Notes: generated by a model not told the origin, from the letters alone. A stretch of 64,000 nt of DNA from Trogon surrucura (GCA_020746105.1 CM036618.1:118311161-118375160); one strand, 5' to 3'; shown: positions 24,817 to 38,714, counted from the first letter of the stretch. Numbers and translations: made by a program.

Positions 24817-25929
24817 TTTAATGGAGCTTGTTCACTTTACTGGCACTTCCACATAGAGCCAACTTTTCCCGAGAACTTTCCCAGCAGGATTTGGGTCTCT
24901 GTTGGATTCTCAATCTATCTGGATCCTCAGTGGGATGTTTTTTCTTGCCTGTTGTTGTACAGTGACTCTTCCCAGCTGTGGTCAACTCAGGAGGTGTATC
25001 TATGAAGGTGTCAGAGCCTGCTGAGACCGGAGGCAGTTGTACGTGCGCTGCCAGGCCAGGTATTCCCAAACTGAGATGTGTAGCTGAGACTGTTCATTGC
25101 ATCTCTGTTGACTCGAGGACCTCTGCTCAGAAATGCTGGTTTTCTTGCCTGCTTCCCATTCTAACTAAGTGTTGAAAAGGGAATGTCCCAAGTGATGTTT
25201 TCCGACCCTAACGGAAGGGCGTGCGAGCTAGTTGCTCTTCTGTCCCCCGTTACTCCTCCTCCTTGAAGACACAAAATCAGACTGTGTGGTCCTTGGTTTG
25301 CTGCAGCGCAAACTTCTTCCGAAGCGTCCCCTGGCTTTGCTGTGCTTTGCTTGTGGCAGAAAATAGGCAAACTCTTCCCTTGGGTGCGAGCTGGCAATTC
25401 CTGGGTGAAAGGCGGTGACTCTGACTCGTGGTGCGTGAGAAGAGAACACCCTTATTTGTGCTGCTGCCTCAAATTGTTAGCAGGTATCGCTGTCAGGATT
25501 AACCTCGCATTCCTGCAAATTCCTTTTAATAAATCACTTAAAAGGTAGTAGCCACTCCTCCCTCTGGGTACAGGTAAATCTCTCAGGGTGGTACATTCAA
25601 ATCAGCACGTTGAGAGCTGACCCTGGGGTGGACGCATGCACACACACACACACATACATTTGTCTTATTTGGGGTGTGGAAAGAGGGATTACTTAGATTT
25701 TTCTGTTGAGGATTTTTATCTTTTGAAAGGCCCTTTGTCTGGAAGTAGCAGAAAGGATGAGACAAACTGGTTGCCTTCACGGGCTGATGAGCAAAAAGAA
25801 AGCAGGACTCGTGTTACCTGGAGACATTCGAGAAGGCAAGTGCAATTAGTCAGTAGATAATTAAGCTGTACATAATTGGAGTACTGAAGACAAATCACCT
25901 TATTCCACAGATGTAGCAGAGCAGGAGAG

Positions 25930-25933
<4 letters not shown>

Positions 25934-25960
<27 letters not shown>
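25934..25960 (+). repeat. Poly(T) tract, 27 bases
   Basis: This is an uninterrupted T run. Read on the minus strand it would be a poly(A) tail, so a minus-strand retrocopy was considered, but the sequence on its left (upstream on the plus strand) shows no recognisable gene or SINE. CR1 does not leave poly(A), so an independent simple-repeat origin is more likely. Confidence 0.85.
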
Positions 25961-26439
25961 CGGAAACTGCATGACAGGGAAGGGAGAGAAGGCAGAAACT
26001 GCTTGATCAACATTTTATGTACCACATCCTCAGCAAACACAAGCTACGCCGGGGACTTTTCCTGCAGCCTTCCTCCTGGGAGCGAGGCCACGGGAGGTAA
26101 TCTTCCCAAGCTTGGTCTTGCCACCCCGGTCTTGCTACAGCAGATGGCAGTGACTTGGAGGGGCTCGCTGATTTAGCCTGTAAGACTAGGAGTAAGGCTA
26201 TTTAGGACTCGAGCAACGCCCAGGAGGACTGCTCTCGGTTTCTGCGACGTTCAGGGCTTGGTGCAGGTCCCAAAGAGCTGTTTCTCAAGATCTTCTCTGC
26301 TGCACGGGGTAGACCCCTACGGGTTGGGGTGCCCAACTGCTGAGAGGCAGCGGAGCTCAGCGTTTCTGTCTGCCCAAGGAACCCGGGGTTCCCTACGGGT
26401 CCATCAGGCTGCTGGCTCAGTAGCGAGGCACACTTCACT

Positions 26440-26660
26440 TAACCTTCAGGAGCATTTATAATTAATGCTTAATTGATTTCCATAATGCAAGATCAACACA
26501 CTGGCCTGGGCCTCTTCCTGTAACATCTTTCCTCCCATGAACAGTCCTTAGTCACCTTATTTTGTCTTTTCTGTGAGATTTAACCTCTAAGCAAGATTCT
26601 TGATGAACTTGCTGCTCATAAAAAGAAATCCAAATGTTTCTTAGCACAGATCAAATGCTG
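26440..26660. promoter_or_regulatory. Candidate conserved non-coding element (hypothesis)
   Basis: The stretch begins with dense AT-rich homeodomain-like cores (TATAATTAATGCTTAATTGA, CATAATGCAA) and continues as CpG-free, repeat-free complex sequence. No codon structure is visible. The call is composition-based only. Confidence 0.25.
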
Positions 26661-28129
26661 CCCTCAGGCCCCTTAGTGTTTCTTTTCCAGGAAGGGTGGC
26701 TTCTATTTATCAGAATGTTAGGAGCCTGTGTCTTTTCCAAGACTCAATTTTCTCGCTTGTCTCTGCCTTTTTGGGGAAAGGCCATATTCACTTCACTCTA
26801 GTTGCCAAATCTTGAAAACTTGTGTCAGGTCTTAGAAAAGTGATCCTGTATAGGATCACCTCTGACCTTCTCTTCACGTCAACGTTGGATTTTTCTTCTG
26901 TTCTGCACAGCTACAGGAGATTTATCCATTCTGTGACTCAGATCAGAATATTGTCCCATTAAGCATAGCTTATTCAGCAAAAATCAAGCTTCCCAAACTT
27001 CATGTGAGATTTTGTGTTGAACCCAGTGAGAATTTCCTCAAAATGCACGTGATTAGATGAGTCTGATGGATGAAGTCTCAGTCACCTTCTCCAGTCTAGT
27101 GGAGAGGGGACTCCTCATCTGAAATGATGTTGGGGCTCTGCTTCGTGTCCGAGAGCAGAGACGAGTACAGGAGGTGAAGGAATAGGTGGGGAAAGGTGTT
27201 GATAAAGGGAGGAGGAAGCAAAGAGTCTCCCAGAAAACAAAACATAGTTGTTGCACAGCGTCAGGGCAGAGGCCAGTGTAAGGGAGTAGGCTTTGCTATT
27301 TGACTCTTTGGAGGTGTCTTTATTCAGGGCACGTTTTAAAATGTGTTTCTTCACAGACTAGATGCGAGACTGTGTCATGAACAGGGGAACAGAGTGTTAT
27401 GTTTGGGAAGGATAGGGGTAGCAGTGAGTTCAGAGGTCAGAAAGCAAAGTCAGCGATGACCTGCGATGCTTCGTCCTGTCCTCTTGATCCAACCATTTAT
27501 TGCAGCTGAGCGAAAGTGGGTGTTGGAGTTTTTGTAGTTGTGTCTAAACCGTATTTCTTTCTGCACACCTTTAACAGTTCAGTGTTGTAGTTATATGGAA
27601 CCTCCTTGCCTGCTTTCTTTTACTTCTGAGGTGAAGACATTGATAAAAAGGCTGGAACAGCTTAAGTTGACCAAATGTCTTACGTTTCATGAGTCGTACT
27701 TTTATTTTCTCTGCTCTTTCTCTTTTTGGTGATATCCTTGAACTTCTACCTAACATGTTTACAAACAGGACGGATTTTAATTGTCTGAGGAGGGAGCTGG
27801 CCTTCTAGAATTCATGGCAAGAAGAGAAATCTGCCCTACTAAAAACCCACTGCATCCTAGAGAAAGTCAAAGGAAGAGAATGTATATCAAGCATGGCTTG
27901 ATGACCAAAAAGGCCAATTTTCTTACTGGTCCTTAAAAAGAACACTAGATTTTGTATTAAAAGCTCTTTTATTCTATTTGTGTGAGCAGGCAGGAACACA
28001 TGGGAGCCTGAAGTAGGTACTAGGAACACATACTGTGAGCTGCTGAGCATATACAAAGTGAAAATAAAAGCCTTCCCGAAAGAAACCTCGCGGTCCAAAT
28101 CTGTCAGTCTTGAAAACTGGCACATCTAT

Positions 28130-28350
28130 AAAGAAACTCCAAATAAATCTACATAGTAAAGGGGAAAAAAAAGGGCTACTGCAGCCAATTAACTGCAGGA
28201 TCTACGTGATAAATCTTTTATCTCAAATTAGCAATGTGTGTATTGAGTGGATCAAGATGAGCTTGCTACTCTTATAGAAAACTTGTACATGTGAAACCTG
28301 TCATCTCGTATTAGAAGACAAATGACATTTTGAGGCATTACATAAATAAT
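28130..28350. promoter_or_regulatory. Candidate conserved non-coding element (hypothesis)
   Basis: AT-rich, nearly CpG-free complex sequence containing CAATTAACTG, AAATTAGCAATG and ACATAAATAATGG. No repeat or reading frame explains it. It resembles vertebrate enhancer-type conserved elements in composition. Confidence 0.22.
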
Positions 28351-31300
28351 GGAATCACATGGCCACCTGATCCTGGTTATTTCTTAGTGAAGAGTGAGAC
28401 GTTTTGAACATCCTTTTATTCTGAATTGTAGAGCTATAATTCTCCTGATCTGGCAGCACGCGGTGTGAGGAGACATTCGTCTGGAGCTGGGTAGCTCTAA
28501 AGATTTGGAGTGAATTCCTCATCCGTTTGAAAACCATGGGAATGGTGTCGCTGGCTTAAATGAAGCAAAAAATTATCAACTTCAGTGCTGGGCAAGTGGT
28601 GCGTCTGCAGAAGGGGATGTCCACTTGCTATCTGGAGTAAAGCATTTGTATCTCTGTTCTTTATACATTAGTAAATCCTGCTAAAGCGAACGCAAAGTTT
28701 GGGCTGGTGTTGGCAGTTTGAATTACCTGCTTGACTTGGGCTTGGTCTTCGAGAGGCCGTGAGTGACGGAACCAGATTTTCCGGTCGTCCGCATCATTAT
28801 TCTGGAGCCACACCAGCCTGTGCAGCTTCACCTCTGGTTGCTGTTGGGTGTGTGGTCGGTCTGGAGCTCTGCAGAGCCCGCAAGCACGACAGCATGGCTC
28901 TGCTTGGTTGGGTGGCTGATTGCTCCTGAGCAGCGTTCGCAACAGCTGAGCCTGCTTTTTTTTTTCTTTTTTTGTCAAGAGGCAGGTGCTAGTTCAGACC
29001 TTTCTCATCCATCCAACAGGTTTTCATGAAATATGTAGGAACTTCCTCGTCTTTGAAGTTTGTGGCCCTCTAGCAAATCTGGCTGGAGCCGGGCAACAGG
29101 TCTGGAAGATATTTGCAGAGATACAGGCAGCAGGAAGGCATCAGCTCTATTTCGAGGTGGAGTGGTGAGATGACGAGCTCAAAGGTGGCATGAATTGTTT
29201 CCTGTCCCTTTATTGAACACAGCATTGAGTTTAGTAGGCATCAGTCCATTTCATCCAGGTGTGGATTCAAAACTTTGATAAAATCAGGCAGCCATTCTTA
29301 CTGAATTATTTAATGAGTAAGAATAATTTTCCATAGAAACCTAGGAGGGGTATTGTTTGGGGTATTGAGTTAGATTCCTGTGCTCTGCCATGGACAGCAA
29401 GCAAACACTTACTTGAATTAACTCTGTTTGAAGGTTTTCTATAGTACCTACCTGGAGTTCAGACTGTTGGGTCAGAAATCACTGAGGCCGATAGTTGGAG
29501 CTGGTTGGTTTGTACCTGGTGCCACCACGTGTGATTTTGGTCCCTCTGTCTTTCTGGAGTAAGACGAAGTGCTGGTTAGGGTCCAGACTTCAGAAGAGAT
29601 CCAGGAGTTCGTAGGACTTACCAAATGTAAAAATGAACGTCCTACCAGCAGAGACGGATGGATCCGTCTCTATTTCTCACCTGTCCCTCTTTGCGTGAAG
29701 GGACAAGTGAAGGCGTTTCATCGCAAGGCTGGTAGATGTTGTTTGGGGATGATTTGCATAAAAATGTCAGTCAGCTTAAGTTGAACTTTAATGTCAGTGA
29801 GGAAGAAGCTGTAAGACCCAAGGGTGGAATTAAACCAGGATTTGTAACAAATAGGAAGATCGGATATGATCGAAACAAATAAAACCATATGTGCATCAAG
29901 TTTTATCCTAAGTAAAGTTCAGAGGAGGCAGGTCCAGCCTGATTATACAGCAGTAGCAAAGATTTCTGGTTTGGGACAACAGATTTCTCCTCCTGTCCTC
30001 CTCCAGCTTTTGCATTTCAAGCTGGTTGGGGACACACCTTCGCTCTCTGTATGTGCGTCTTCCCCTCCCTTGGTCTTCTGCCTGCGAGTCCTTCCCAGCC
30101 CAGGGCTGTATTTTATACCAAAGGTGCAACATTTCATTTTTATCCGTGTCACGACTGTGACGGTCAGCGTGTCGGTGGTGCAATATTTGCCCCGGTGTCC
30201 CAGTGACAGCCCGAGGACGATGGCGAAGAGGAGGGGAGAGGGAGTGTGAGTGTGTGAGCTCCATGCAGAACTGTCTGTCTATATGTCAGCTGATGTCCCC
30301 CTGGCTAGGGCTACAGGTAATTCCTAATTTCCTCTCTCCAAACTCAGTATTTCAAGTAATCGTTTGGAGTTACCTGCGTCTTAGGCAGCCTGTAAGGACT
30401 AGGGTGTTTAGATCTCAGTTTTCCTGCCACCTGTCTCTGACTCAATATCATAGGGAAAAAATAGAGCCGTTTATGTTTTGAAGGAACAGGACTTACATAC
30501 CTGGGATTTTTTATCTTTCTGCAGCTCCTATTTTCAGTATTTCTGCCATATCAGGTGCGAATTGCAGAGAGCGTTAATGTACTTGTCCTGTTTGGCTACT
30601 TAGGTGGGGATGTGAATATTTTCGGGTGCGACGCCAAGTTCTAGCCAGCAAATGTCCTACTGTAGCCAAAAATTTTCTATATGGGAAAATTTTCTTGCAA
30701 TTTTAGACGTGCTCGGCTGTGTTCTGATCCTAGCTGTATCGTTTTAAATTTGGAGTAACACTGATTAATTTACGGCAGATTTGCAACCAAGCAACAGAGG
30801 TAAGATTCTTGCCTTATTTCCAATATTGGCCCTGACTCAATCTCCTCGCACCAAGTGTTATCTTGACACAGAAGCCTTTTCCTCTGTTATTCCTGCCATC
30901 TGACACAGTTTTCATACATTTCTCTGAGTGTTTCACTCCCTTTCTCAATAGAAATCTCAATTGAAAACACGTATTTTCTTCTTTCCCCATGGCTTTCAGT
31001 GTTATCCTGCTGCTCTCACCTAGTACTTAGTTTTAGCTGTAATAATTTGGGCAGAATTACAAAATTAGCTTGTAGGGCACGCTAAAACGGATCCAAGCCC
31101 GTTTTCCAAGTCGAAACGCTCTCTGATCCGGAGAGCACTTGTACCCAGCTGTGCAGAAGAACAGGGATTCAGCTGGGATTAGGGATGCTGAGAAACCCCG
31201 ATGGACAAATGCGAAGGAAGGAAAGATGCAACTCCTCGTTTCGGAGACCAATAGTAGCTCGCTCTTAACTTGTCACTCTAACGTGGGTTTTGTGAAGGTC

Positions 31301-31496
31301 TGGTTGAAGAAATTAGCAGCCTAGAGCACCATGGAAACCTTCCACGCACGGTGGTGAGGGGGGAGTGGGAAGTTTGGAAGGAACAAGAGAGAAATGGTAT
31401 GAAATATTTTGGGTTTGAGCAGCGAAATAACTTTCAGAGCGGGGTAAAAACCAAGAGCGCTTGAGTCCTTCGCAATGGTTTCTCCAGCTGATCGGT

Positions 31497-31714
31497 GGTT
31501 CCAGATGAATTTCTTATATTCCCAAACTTACAGGATCGATGGTTCCAGATGAATTTCTTGTATTCCCAAACTTATAGGATCGATGGTTCCAGATGAATTT
31601 CTTATATTCCCAAACTTACAGTATCGATGGTTCCAGATGAATTTCTTATATTCCCAAACTTACAGGATCGATGGTTCCAGATGAATTTCTTATATTCCCA
31701 AACTTACAGGATCC
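31497..31714 (+). repeat. 44-bp minisatellite, five copies
   Basis: The unit begins GGTTCCAGATGAATTTC and ends ACAGGATCGAT, with start points at 31497, 31541, 31585, 31629 and 31673. Copies 1 and 4 are identical. Copy 2 has two substitutions, copy 3 has one, and copy 5 matches for about 41 bases before the unit breaks off at GGATCC. Such homogeneity indicates recent expansion or ongoing copy homogenisation. No gene overlaps it, and none of the CR1 copies contains the unit. Confidence 0.97.
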
Positions 31715-34700
31715 TGCAATTAGGGTTCCCGTGTACCACGTGCCGAAGGCACATTGATCCTCTTGTTGGTCCCTATTAACTACACTGCACTGAAAATATA
31801 TAGTTACGCCAGCTTGATTTTTTTCCAGGCGTTTTCTTTAGAATAATGAGGTTTTTTTCTGCATTTCTGTAATGGTACGTCTCTGTTTACATAGGGTTTC
31901 TGAATGTAAAACTTTTTTTTTTTTCCTTACAGGTCAATACTATTGATGCTTTCTCTTTTTTGTTAATTTTTCCTCCTATGTTAGAGAGGTGTCAGCTGGC
32001 AAGAAAATGACCTTGTGCATTGCACTGTGTGTCTCTCTCCATGTCTTGGTATGTTTGTCATTATTCCGCAGTGAAGTATTTATACTTGTTGGCTTCATAC
32101 ATCTATATATGTATCTTTCTGTATATCTACATATATAGTAATACTTTCTATGATCTAATTAATTCCATGTTTAAAAAACAATGTTTAATGCTGATAAGCG
32201 AGTCATTAGAGAAGGTATTTATATTTTTTACTGAAATGTTGAAGAAGACTGTTTCTATTAGAAAAGGGAAATGAATCTCTTTTCACACCCTTAATCTCCC
32301 CTGTTTTTGGAATTTCCAGAATTATTTATTGAGAGGAACTTACGGGGCCTGAATAGGGAAGAAGTTGAGACCCAGGCTCTGAACCAAACCGTTTGCAGTT
32401 CCTCCATCGTTGGATAATTTGTTTTGTTTTTTTTTTTTGCTATGTTAGGGCTGGCTTCCAACATTTTATCCCTAATTTAGCACCAAAAGTGCACGGTGGG
32501 GCTGGCTTACTCGAGGCTTTTGTGTGTGTTTTTCGCTGTCTGATGGAGCACTCAAGAAACAAATGCAGCTTGTCCAAAATACACGCGTGATAACTACTGT
32601 GAACGTACGTATTTCGCGATCATCCGCATATAAATGTTTTGGCAGCATGGAGACCTCGTTTGGCTTCCTATATATTTGGGCAAGGAGGGGAACTCTGCTG
32701 TTTCTCCCTTCTATATTTTTATTTATTCATCGTATTGTTCTTTCGGCGTGCATAGAGGAACCCTGAGCATTATCACAAATGGTGAAGGTTATAATCGGTG
32801 ACTAATATCCTTGCTAGAATAAATTTTGCCAGCCCCTAGCGCGAGACGTAAATAACACAAAAGGCCCTCTCGCATTCTGAAGAACTGATACGAGTATTAG
32901 AATAATTGTTCCACTTTTAACGGCACAGAAACTCAGTAACACTTCAAGACCTCCATCCTAGATTTGATTCGAGGCCAACTGGAGCTTTTCCATGAAATCA
33001 GTGTGGTTTAGATTATGCCCCAAAATAGGGAGGGAAGATTTTCACGTTCAGCTTGGACTTTCCATCCCTTTTGAACTCAGCATCTGAGCGAGAAACACTC
33101 GAAGGGGGTAAATAACCACTTGAGTGGTTCTGAGATGACACGGTTGCGTTAACTCTGTGTTTAGAAGAATCGGTCTGTGTGCAGGTCCCTGCCTGGAGCC
33201 TTGGGCGCGACGCGCTCGTCTTGCTGGGGAAGAAGGAGCCAGCCGCTCGCCGTCAGCCAAAAAATCTAATAATTGCAGCTCTCTGAACACTGAAGCACAT
33301 CCAAAGCCTCAAATTAACCAAAAGGAGGTGTTAGGGGGGCAGGTGGAAATAGCCTTTTCGCTTTTCTTAGGACTGCAATTAGTTGAAAGGGTTTGGTTTT
33401 TTTTTTACTTCTCCTACGTGGAGTGTGTGAAATGATACTGATTAAACCTTGGCCGTTAAGCGCTCTTTTAGGGTTGGATCGTGATCCCGTAGAAAATCCG
33501 ATTTAGGCAATGGGAAGTGAATGAAGTTCGTATAATCCGGGCAGGTGAGTTTGGCTGCTGGTCTTGTTTGGTTTTCCGCACTAAGTTTTCTCCACAAGGG
33601 CAAAAAAACCCAGGAAAATGGTGCGAACCCAGGTTTGTCGGCTGTCTCCACGAGGTGTGAGGTTGGGTGCGCTGTCGGTGTTCAATTCCGCGGCGAATAC
33701 AAAGGGCGAGGTTCTCGAAAGGCTTTTTTTATTAGCGGTAGAACTAATAGTGGCGCTCGAACCAAAGTTAAGACTTGAGCTGGCACAATTTGTAGCTGAC
33801 GCCGGCAAGATTTAACAAGTGGCCACGTTCCCAGGCTGCTTGGGGCGTTATGTCTAGTGGCACGTGTAGATTGGAAATACTAAAATAGCCGACCAAAACC
33901 CATCGGGCAGTGAGAAAATGGTGTGTGATCCTTATACCCCAATGCGGGTTCACTCGCCCCTTTAAAAAAATGGAGAAGAGCTATCTCAAGGACAAGGGGT
34001 TAATGTCGGATGAGGCTTCTTAAGGGTTTTTTTTTCCTTTTTTTTCCTGTTCTTACAGTAAAGACTCATAATCTTGGTTCAGAGAGAGTTACCTTTTAAA
34101 CCTGTGACTCAAAGGATGATCTTGCTGAACACAAGGCTGCAAGAGGTATATACGTGATCAAGATTACATGCACTTGTTATAAATCATAAATACAAAAATT
34201 CAAGTGGCTTTGCATTACCAAAATTCAGGTAGATTTGCATTAATTTGAATAATTTTATTTTCTGCTGCTGACGTAAAAAAAATCTAGGGGAGATTCTAAC
34301 CGTTTTTTCTCTTTGTGTGAGGTCTAGAGAAGAACTGTTGTTGGTAAAATCTTTCCCCTCTTAACTCCCCGACCTCAGGGAGTTGAGATTGCGTCCTGAG
34401 AAGCGTCGTTTTGGTTCAAAAAAAAAAAATTATTTTAATTATTATCTGTGAAAAATGGAAGAGGCTAGAAATGTGTCACAGCAGGAGGTGACCTTTCTCT
34501 TATTTATCCAGATAAAATGATCAGAAATGCGATGAGCCGCCCGTCTTCTGAAATTAGGCACAGCGTCCTGTGAGATTTTAGGGCTCCAAGAGCAGGCAGA
34601 GCTCCCGTAAAGACGGCAGGTGCAAAGTTTATTAACGCATTTTCCTCTCCAGGTTACGCAGACGTGAAATCTTTGTGCCGCTTAAGAAAACGTTGACTTG

Positions 34701-36607
34701 TGGTTCGCTTGAAACTTTATTTTGGTTGTTCTATAATTGCCGGGATCGCCGTAAAGCTTGGAAGGAGGTTCCTGTCTCTTGCTTCAGAGGAAAACATTTC
34801 CGAGGGAGAGAACTTTGTAGGCTGAGAATGTGTTTTACGTGAAAAAGGTGACTTCAACAAAGTTCCAGAAATTGGTTTATTTGCATGGTTTTTATAGGCA
34901 AAAGGCTGAGTCCAAATAGCTGTGACTCTTGAGCCAGAGCCCAGAAATCGTGCTACTGGTTCTTGTTTCTGTGTGTTACCTGTTTCCCTGTTTTTCTCCC
35001 TAACCACATGAGCTAAAAACTGTCTTGCAATGTAAATAATTGCAGTTCATCTCCAGGATCTCGCGCTTTACGGGAGGTACCAACTCTCTTGCGGCCGGAG
35101 ACGAGCAAAAATCCTTTGCGAATCGTCCCGCAGGGCTCTTTGTCCTTGCTTTGACGTTCATCACACGCGTAGCCTGAGTGAGAGTAAGGTCTTAAGAAAA
35201 GAAGATAAAAATTAAATAACAAATTGTTGTTTGAGGAGAAAGAGTCACTTGGTGGAATGATTTCATGGGAATCGTTAGGAATTCAATTCCCTGGGCGGAG
35301 CACATTCGTTTCACGGTGTAATAAACACCAAAATATGAGGATTTAACTTAGTGCACGTGGATGTGCACTCTGGGTCTTCAAGGACGCTTTTCCTCTCTCA
35401 GCTTTGACCTGTAACAGACTGATATTGGATAGTTTGTCGCCAATTTTCCCCCATTATAGAACTCTATATGCCCGTATATAAAATAAACACGACTTGAAAG
35501 CGAGATTTCCCTCTTCTGCCCAGCTGAGCCCTCCGCAAGCTCGCGTGGTGGCGAGAGAAGCACTTCTCATGGATATATTAAGTGCTACCATCTGTCTGGA
35601 TTGTTTTGAAGTGAGATTTTTGGGCTAAAGCCTGCCCTTGTGAGGATGAAAGTCGCGGCGGTTCCCTGAATAAGGCAGCGAAACTCCCTTCGTGCCTCCC
35701 GATCGTGCCCTTGAATTTCGCCGCAATAGCTTCAACTCAATCGGAACAGCAGCTCCGAAAAATCGAGCCCTCGATTGTCCTGGTGGCCGCCTTATTCCAC
35801 GCAAGGGGCTGCACGGATTTCATGGGCTTTTCCCTCCCCTCGGTCCGATATTGCATCAGGCAACAGAAACGGATCAAAGCGGGGAACCAGTGAAATTTAT
35901 TTTTGGTTACTTTTTGTTCCAGCTTGGTGGGATTGTTTTTCTCCCGAGGCTTGAAATGAACGGAGGGGGGAGAAAAGAAAAAGGAAAATCTGGAAAAAGA
36001 TGGAAGAGAAACTTGTGCATAAACTGTGTTTGTCCTCTAGGAATAGCGAAATAACTATAAAATACTATATAAGGTGATATTATTGCTGCCACACTTCAGA
36101 CTTTCTGCCTGCACTAACTAATACATTTAGAATGAGGTTACTTTGTCAGAATTTACGGCATCTGGCAATTGCAACTCCTATCTGTTATAAGCCAAACTTT
36201 ATTTTTAGTCCCTAATATTGTGCTAACGACGTTATAATCAGCATATACACAAGAATAACAAGTTAATCTATTTCAAGCTTTTTTCCCCTGAAACACCGCT
36301 TTCTTTTGTATCTGAAATAATCTCTATTTTTTCATATCCTAAATTCCATACCGTAGCTTTAATTTTGGTTTACCAATGATGGTTATCAGCGTTGTCTTTT
36401 TTTTTTCTTGCTTGTTTTGACACATACAGGGGAAAAATGCCCAAACTAACCCTAAAAGTTAATACGAGGCCACATCTTTGTTGCTGTTTCCTGGTATTGG
36501 TATACAGAAATGAAGAATCACTTTCCTACATACACCAAGTATTATATTCTTTAAGTAATTACATACCAACCTCATCCTTAAAGACGGGAGCAGCACTGAA
36601 TTTTGAT
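31715..36607. other. Unique non-coding sequence, no recognised gene
   Basis: No gene is recognised. Simple AT-rich microsatellite-like sequence with TATATA cores lies near 32100-32145. Overlapping open frames at 33545-33815 on both strands include a hydrophobic-looking segment but match no known family. 36060-36400 is AT-rich and CpG-poor. Confidence 0.5.
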
Positions 36608-36608
36608 A

Positions 36609-36641
36609 TAACCCTTGCTCTAACCCTTAACCCTAACCCTA
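36609..36641 (-). repeat. Short interstitial telomere-like repeat
   Basis: On the plus strand the run 36621-36640 consists of three TAACCC units (one with an extra T), preceded by a degenerate TAACCC at 36609. On the minus strand this is the vertebrate telomeric TTAGGG repeat. With three to four units it could be chance, a relic of telomerase-mediated break repair or a decayed interstitial telomeric site. Confidence 0.65.
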
Positions 36642-38714
36642 TTCTCCACATTGGTTTCCCCCCATTTTTCTGGATTCGTTTGCCTTAAAAACAAAGAAAC
36701 AAAAAAAAAATAATAAGAGGAGGAGGAGGAGAGCAAAGAGAGGCAAGGAAACTTCAATTTTTAGCATTCTTGGAAGCGCTGTTCATCATTTGCAATTGAA
36801 GCGGTACGGGTGCCCCACGCAAGCTCACCTTTTCGAGCAGTGCATCCAGCACAGGGCAGCTGCTCTGCTCATACAATTTTCATTTATTTCTTTGAACACC
36901 TCGTGCATTGAAAGTATGCTTTAAATTAATACATGCTTTAAATGAATGTATACTTTGATGAAGGCCCAAGGTCTGCAGGTTTGAGCCGCGCGCCAACTGG
37001 CGCTCTTGCTCGCCAAGCCTCGTCTGAATAGAATTCCTGGTTCAGCAGCTCATTTGTGGGAGGTGGTGGGGATGAGATGTGGTAGGGTAATGTTTCCAAA
37101 AGCCTCCAGCTCACCTGGGAGCCTGCATCTCCGTTTCAGAGATGAGAGGTTCTTAGGAGTCTGAAGTCCATGAGGAAGTTGCTTTGATAAGGGACCTGTC
37201 ACTTTTAGTAATGGCTTGTTCCCTCCTTGTTTCGTTTCCAAGACAATACGGTTGAGGATCCCGAGCTCCATCGTGACGAGGCAACTTCTCTGCTGGGCTG
37301 CCTGCAGCAGACCGTGCGAGTGAAGCCTCCTCTATCACCAGTGTTTGGAGTAAACGAACATTTCATCGTGGTTGGGTGTGCGTGTGAAGGAGCTTGGCCA
37401 AGTTTTTTCAGCTGCTATGACAGAACTATCTGAGCTCTTGCTGTCTATCTGCTTTACCATCATTTTAAACTGGAATTTTTCTCTGCGTTGAGGTCTGGTT
37501 TAACGTGTCCAAATATGATAGAGATCAACCAACGGTGGTTGCTGTGGTGCTTAAAGGAAGGAAGGAGTGGCCTGGAGGTGGGAGTGTGTTGTGACGTTGA
37601 ATCCGTTCTTTGACACTGAATCTACTCTTGGTTGTTTTTTGTGAAAAGTGAAAATATAGATCTTGTTTGCACTAGAAATATAGATCTGCATCTTTATTTA
37701 CACTAGAAATATTGTGTCTTGACTTGCCACTTTGGTGACCCTGTGGACTTTTTGAACTCTGAAGTCAGGGAAGGTTCGTCACCAGAGTTTGAAACCTAAG
37801 CAGCAGCAGCGTGAGCTGGCCAGGCTGAGAGGTTGCGTAAATGCCAGGATAAGTGAGTAGCAGCGAGGGAGTGTAGCTTCTGTACTGAGAGGATGGAAGG
37901 GGCAAAGCCAGAGGAACAAAGTCAGCCAAGAGGTGGCTGGAGTGGGAGAGCCAAGCAGCAGTCCATCTTTACACTGTGATGGTGCCCAGAGTCCTCTTCC
38001 GTGTGGTGAAGTGGAAATGTTGTTGCATCCATGACAAAATAAAGTTTGTGGGTAGCAATAATGTCTTTATCAGCCCCTCAGCATTCAGGTTATACAGATT
38101 TATCTCTAGGCCACCGCCACAGAGAGGCGTGTTCCGTAACCTGCAGAAGCGTGGGTGTACCTGGCAGTTTTGGATTTTTCCAAATGTGCTTTTTTTTTGG
38201 TCTGTTAAAACGTGCTGGTTTGGTCTCAGAACTTTGCTTCTGCAGGTCGCTCTGCTCTGTGTGTCACAGCTACACCAGACAGCACCACGCCGGCCGTCTC
38301 TGCACGTGGCTCCTTGTTCCCTGCCGTGGACTGAGGATGCAGGTGGGCGTTTTGTGTTGCCTGGGTAAAGCCCACCTGAGGAGTCCAGTGCAGAACGAAG
38401 TAGCTGAGGTTGTGGCTGTCAGATGGAGCGTTTCGTGCTTCATTGGGTCATAAATACTGTTCTCTAGCAAAAAAAGGGACAAGAACAGCCTGAGCAACCT
38501 CCTTTTGGGGCATCAGACAAGCTCCTAGCACCCTGTGTCTGCAGCTTCAGATGAGACTTCGTGGTGTGAATGGTACCACCTGAGCCAGAGCAGAGAATGG
38601 AAAGGCATTTATTGTTTGCTTGTTTGTGGTCAACTTTCTTTGACCACGCAATATGAGTATACACGCCCTTGATCTTTGTAAAAATAAATACAGGGCTGTG
38701 TCTTACAATCCACT
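36642..38714. other. Unique non-coding sequence
   Basis: A GAG/GGA-rich run (36717-36735) and A runs are the only simple repeats. A local imperfect duplication of CACTAGAAATAT lies at 37670-37713. An AATAAA at 38038 follows unique sequence, but I see no gene to which it could belong. Confidence 0.45.

Larger units (their letters stand above)
24817..31496. other. Unique non-coding sequence, no recognised gene
   Basis: No gene is recognised in these 6.7 kb. Simple sequence includes a short CA run near 25639-25656 and a T run of about 27 at 25934-25960. Two sub-regions (26440-26660 and 28130-28350) are AT-rich and CpG-poor and are listed separately. Open frames on both strands (up to 127 codons at 29866-30249) carry no known domain. 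Confidence 0.5.

Noticed and set aside
25934-25960. Poly(A) tail of a minus-strand processed pseudogene
   Set aside because: The sequence on the expected side of the tail shows no gene-like frame or known RNA.
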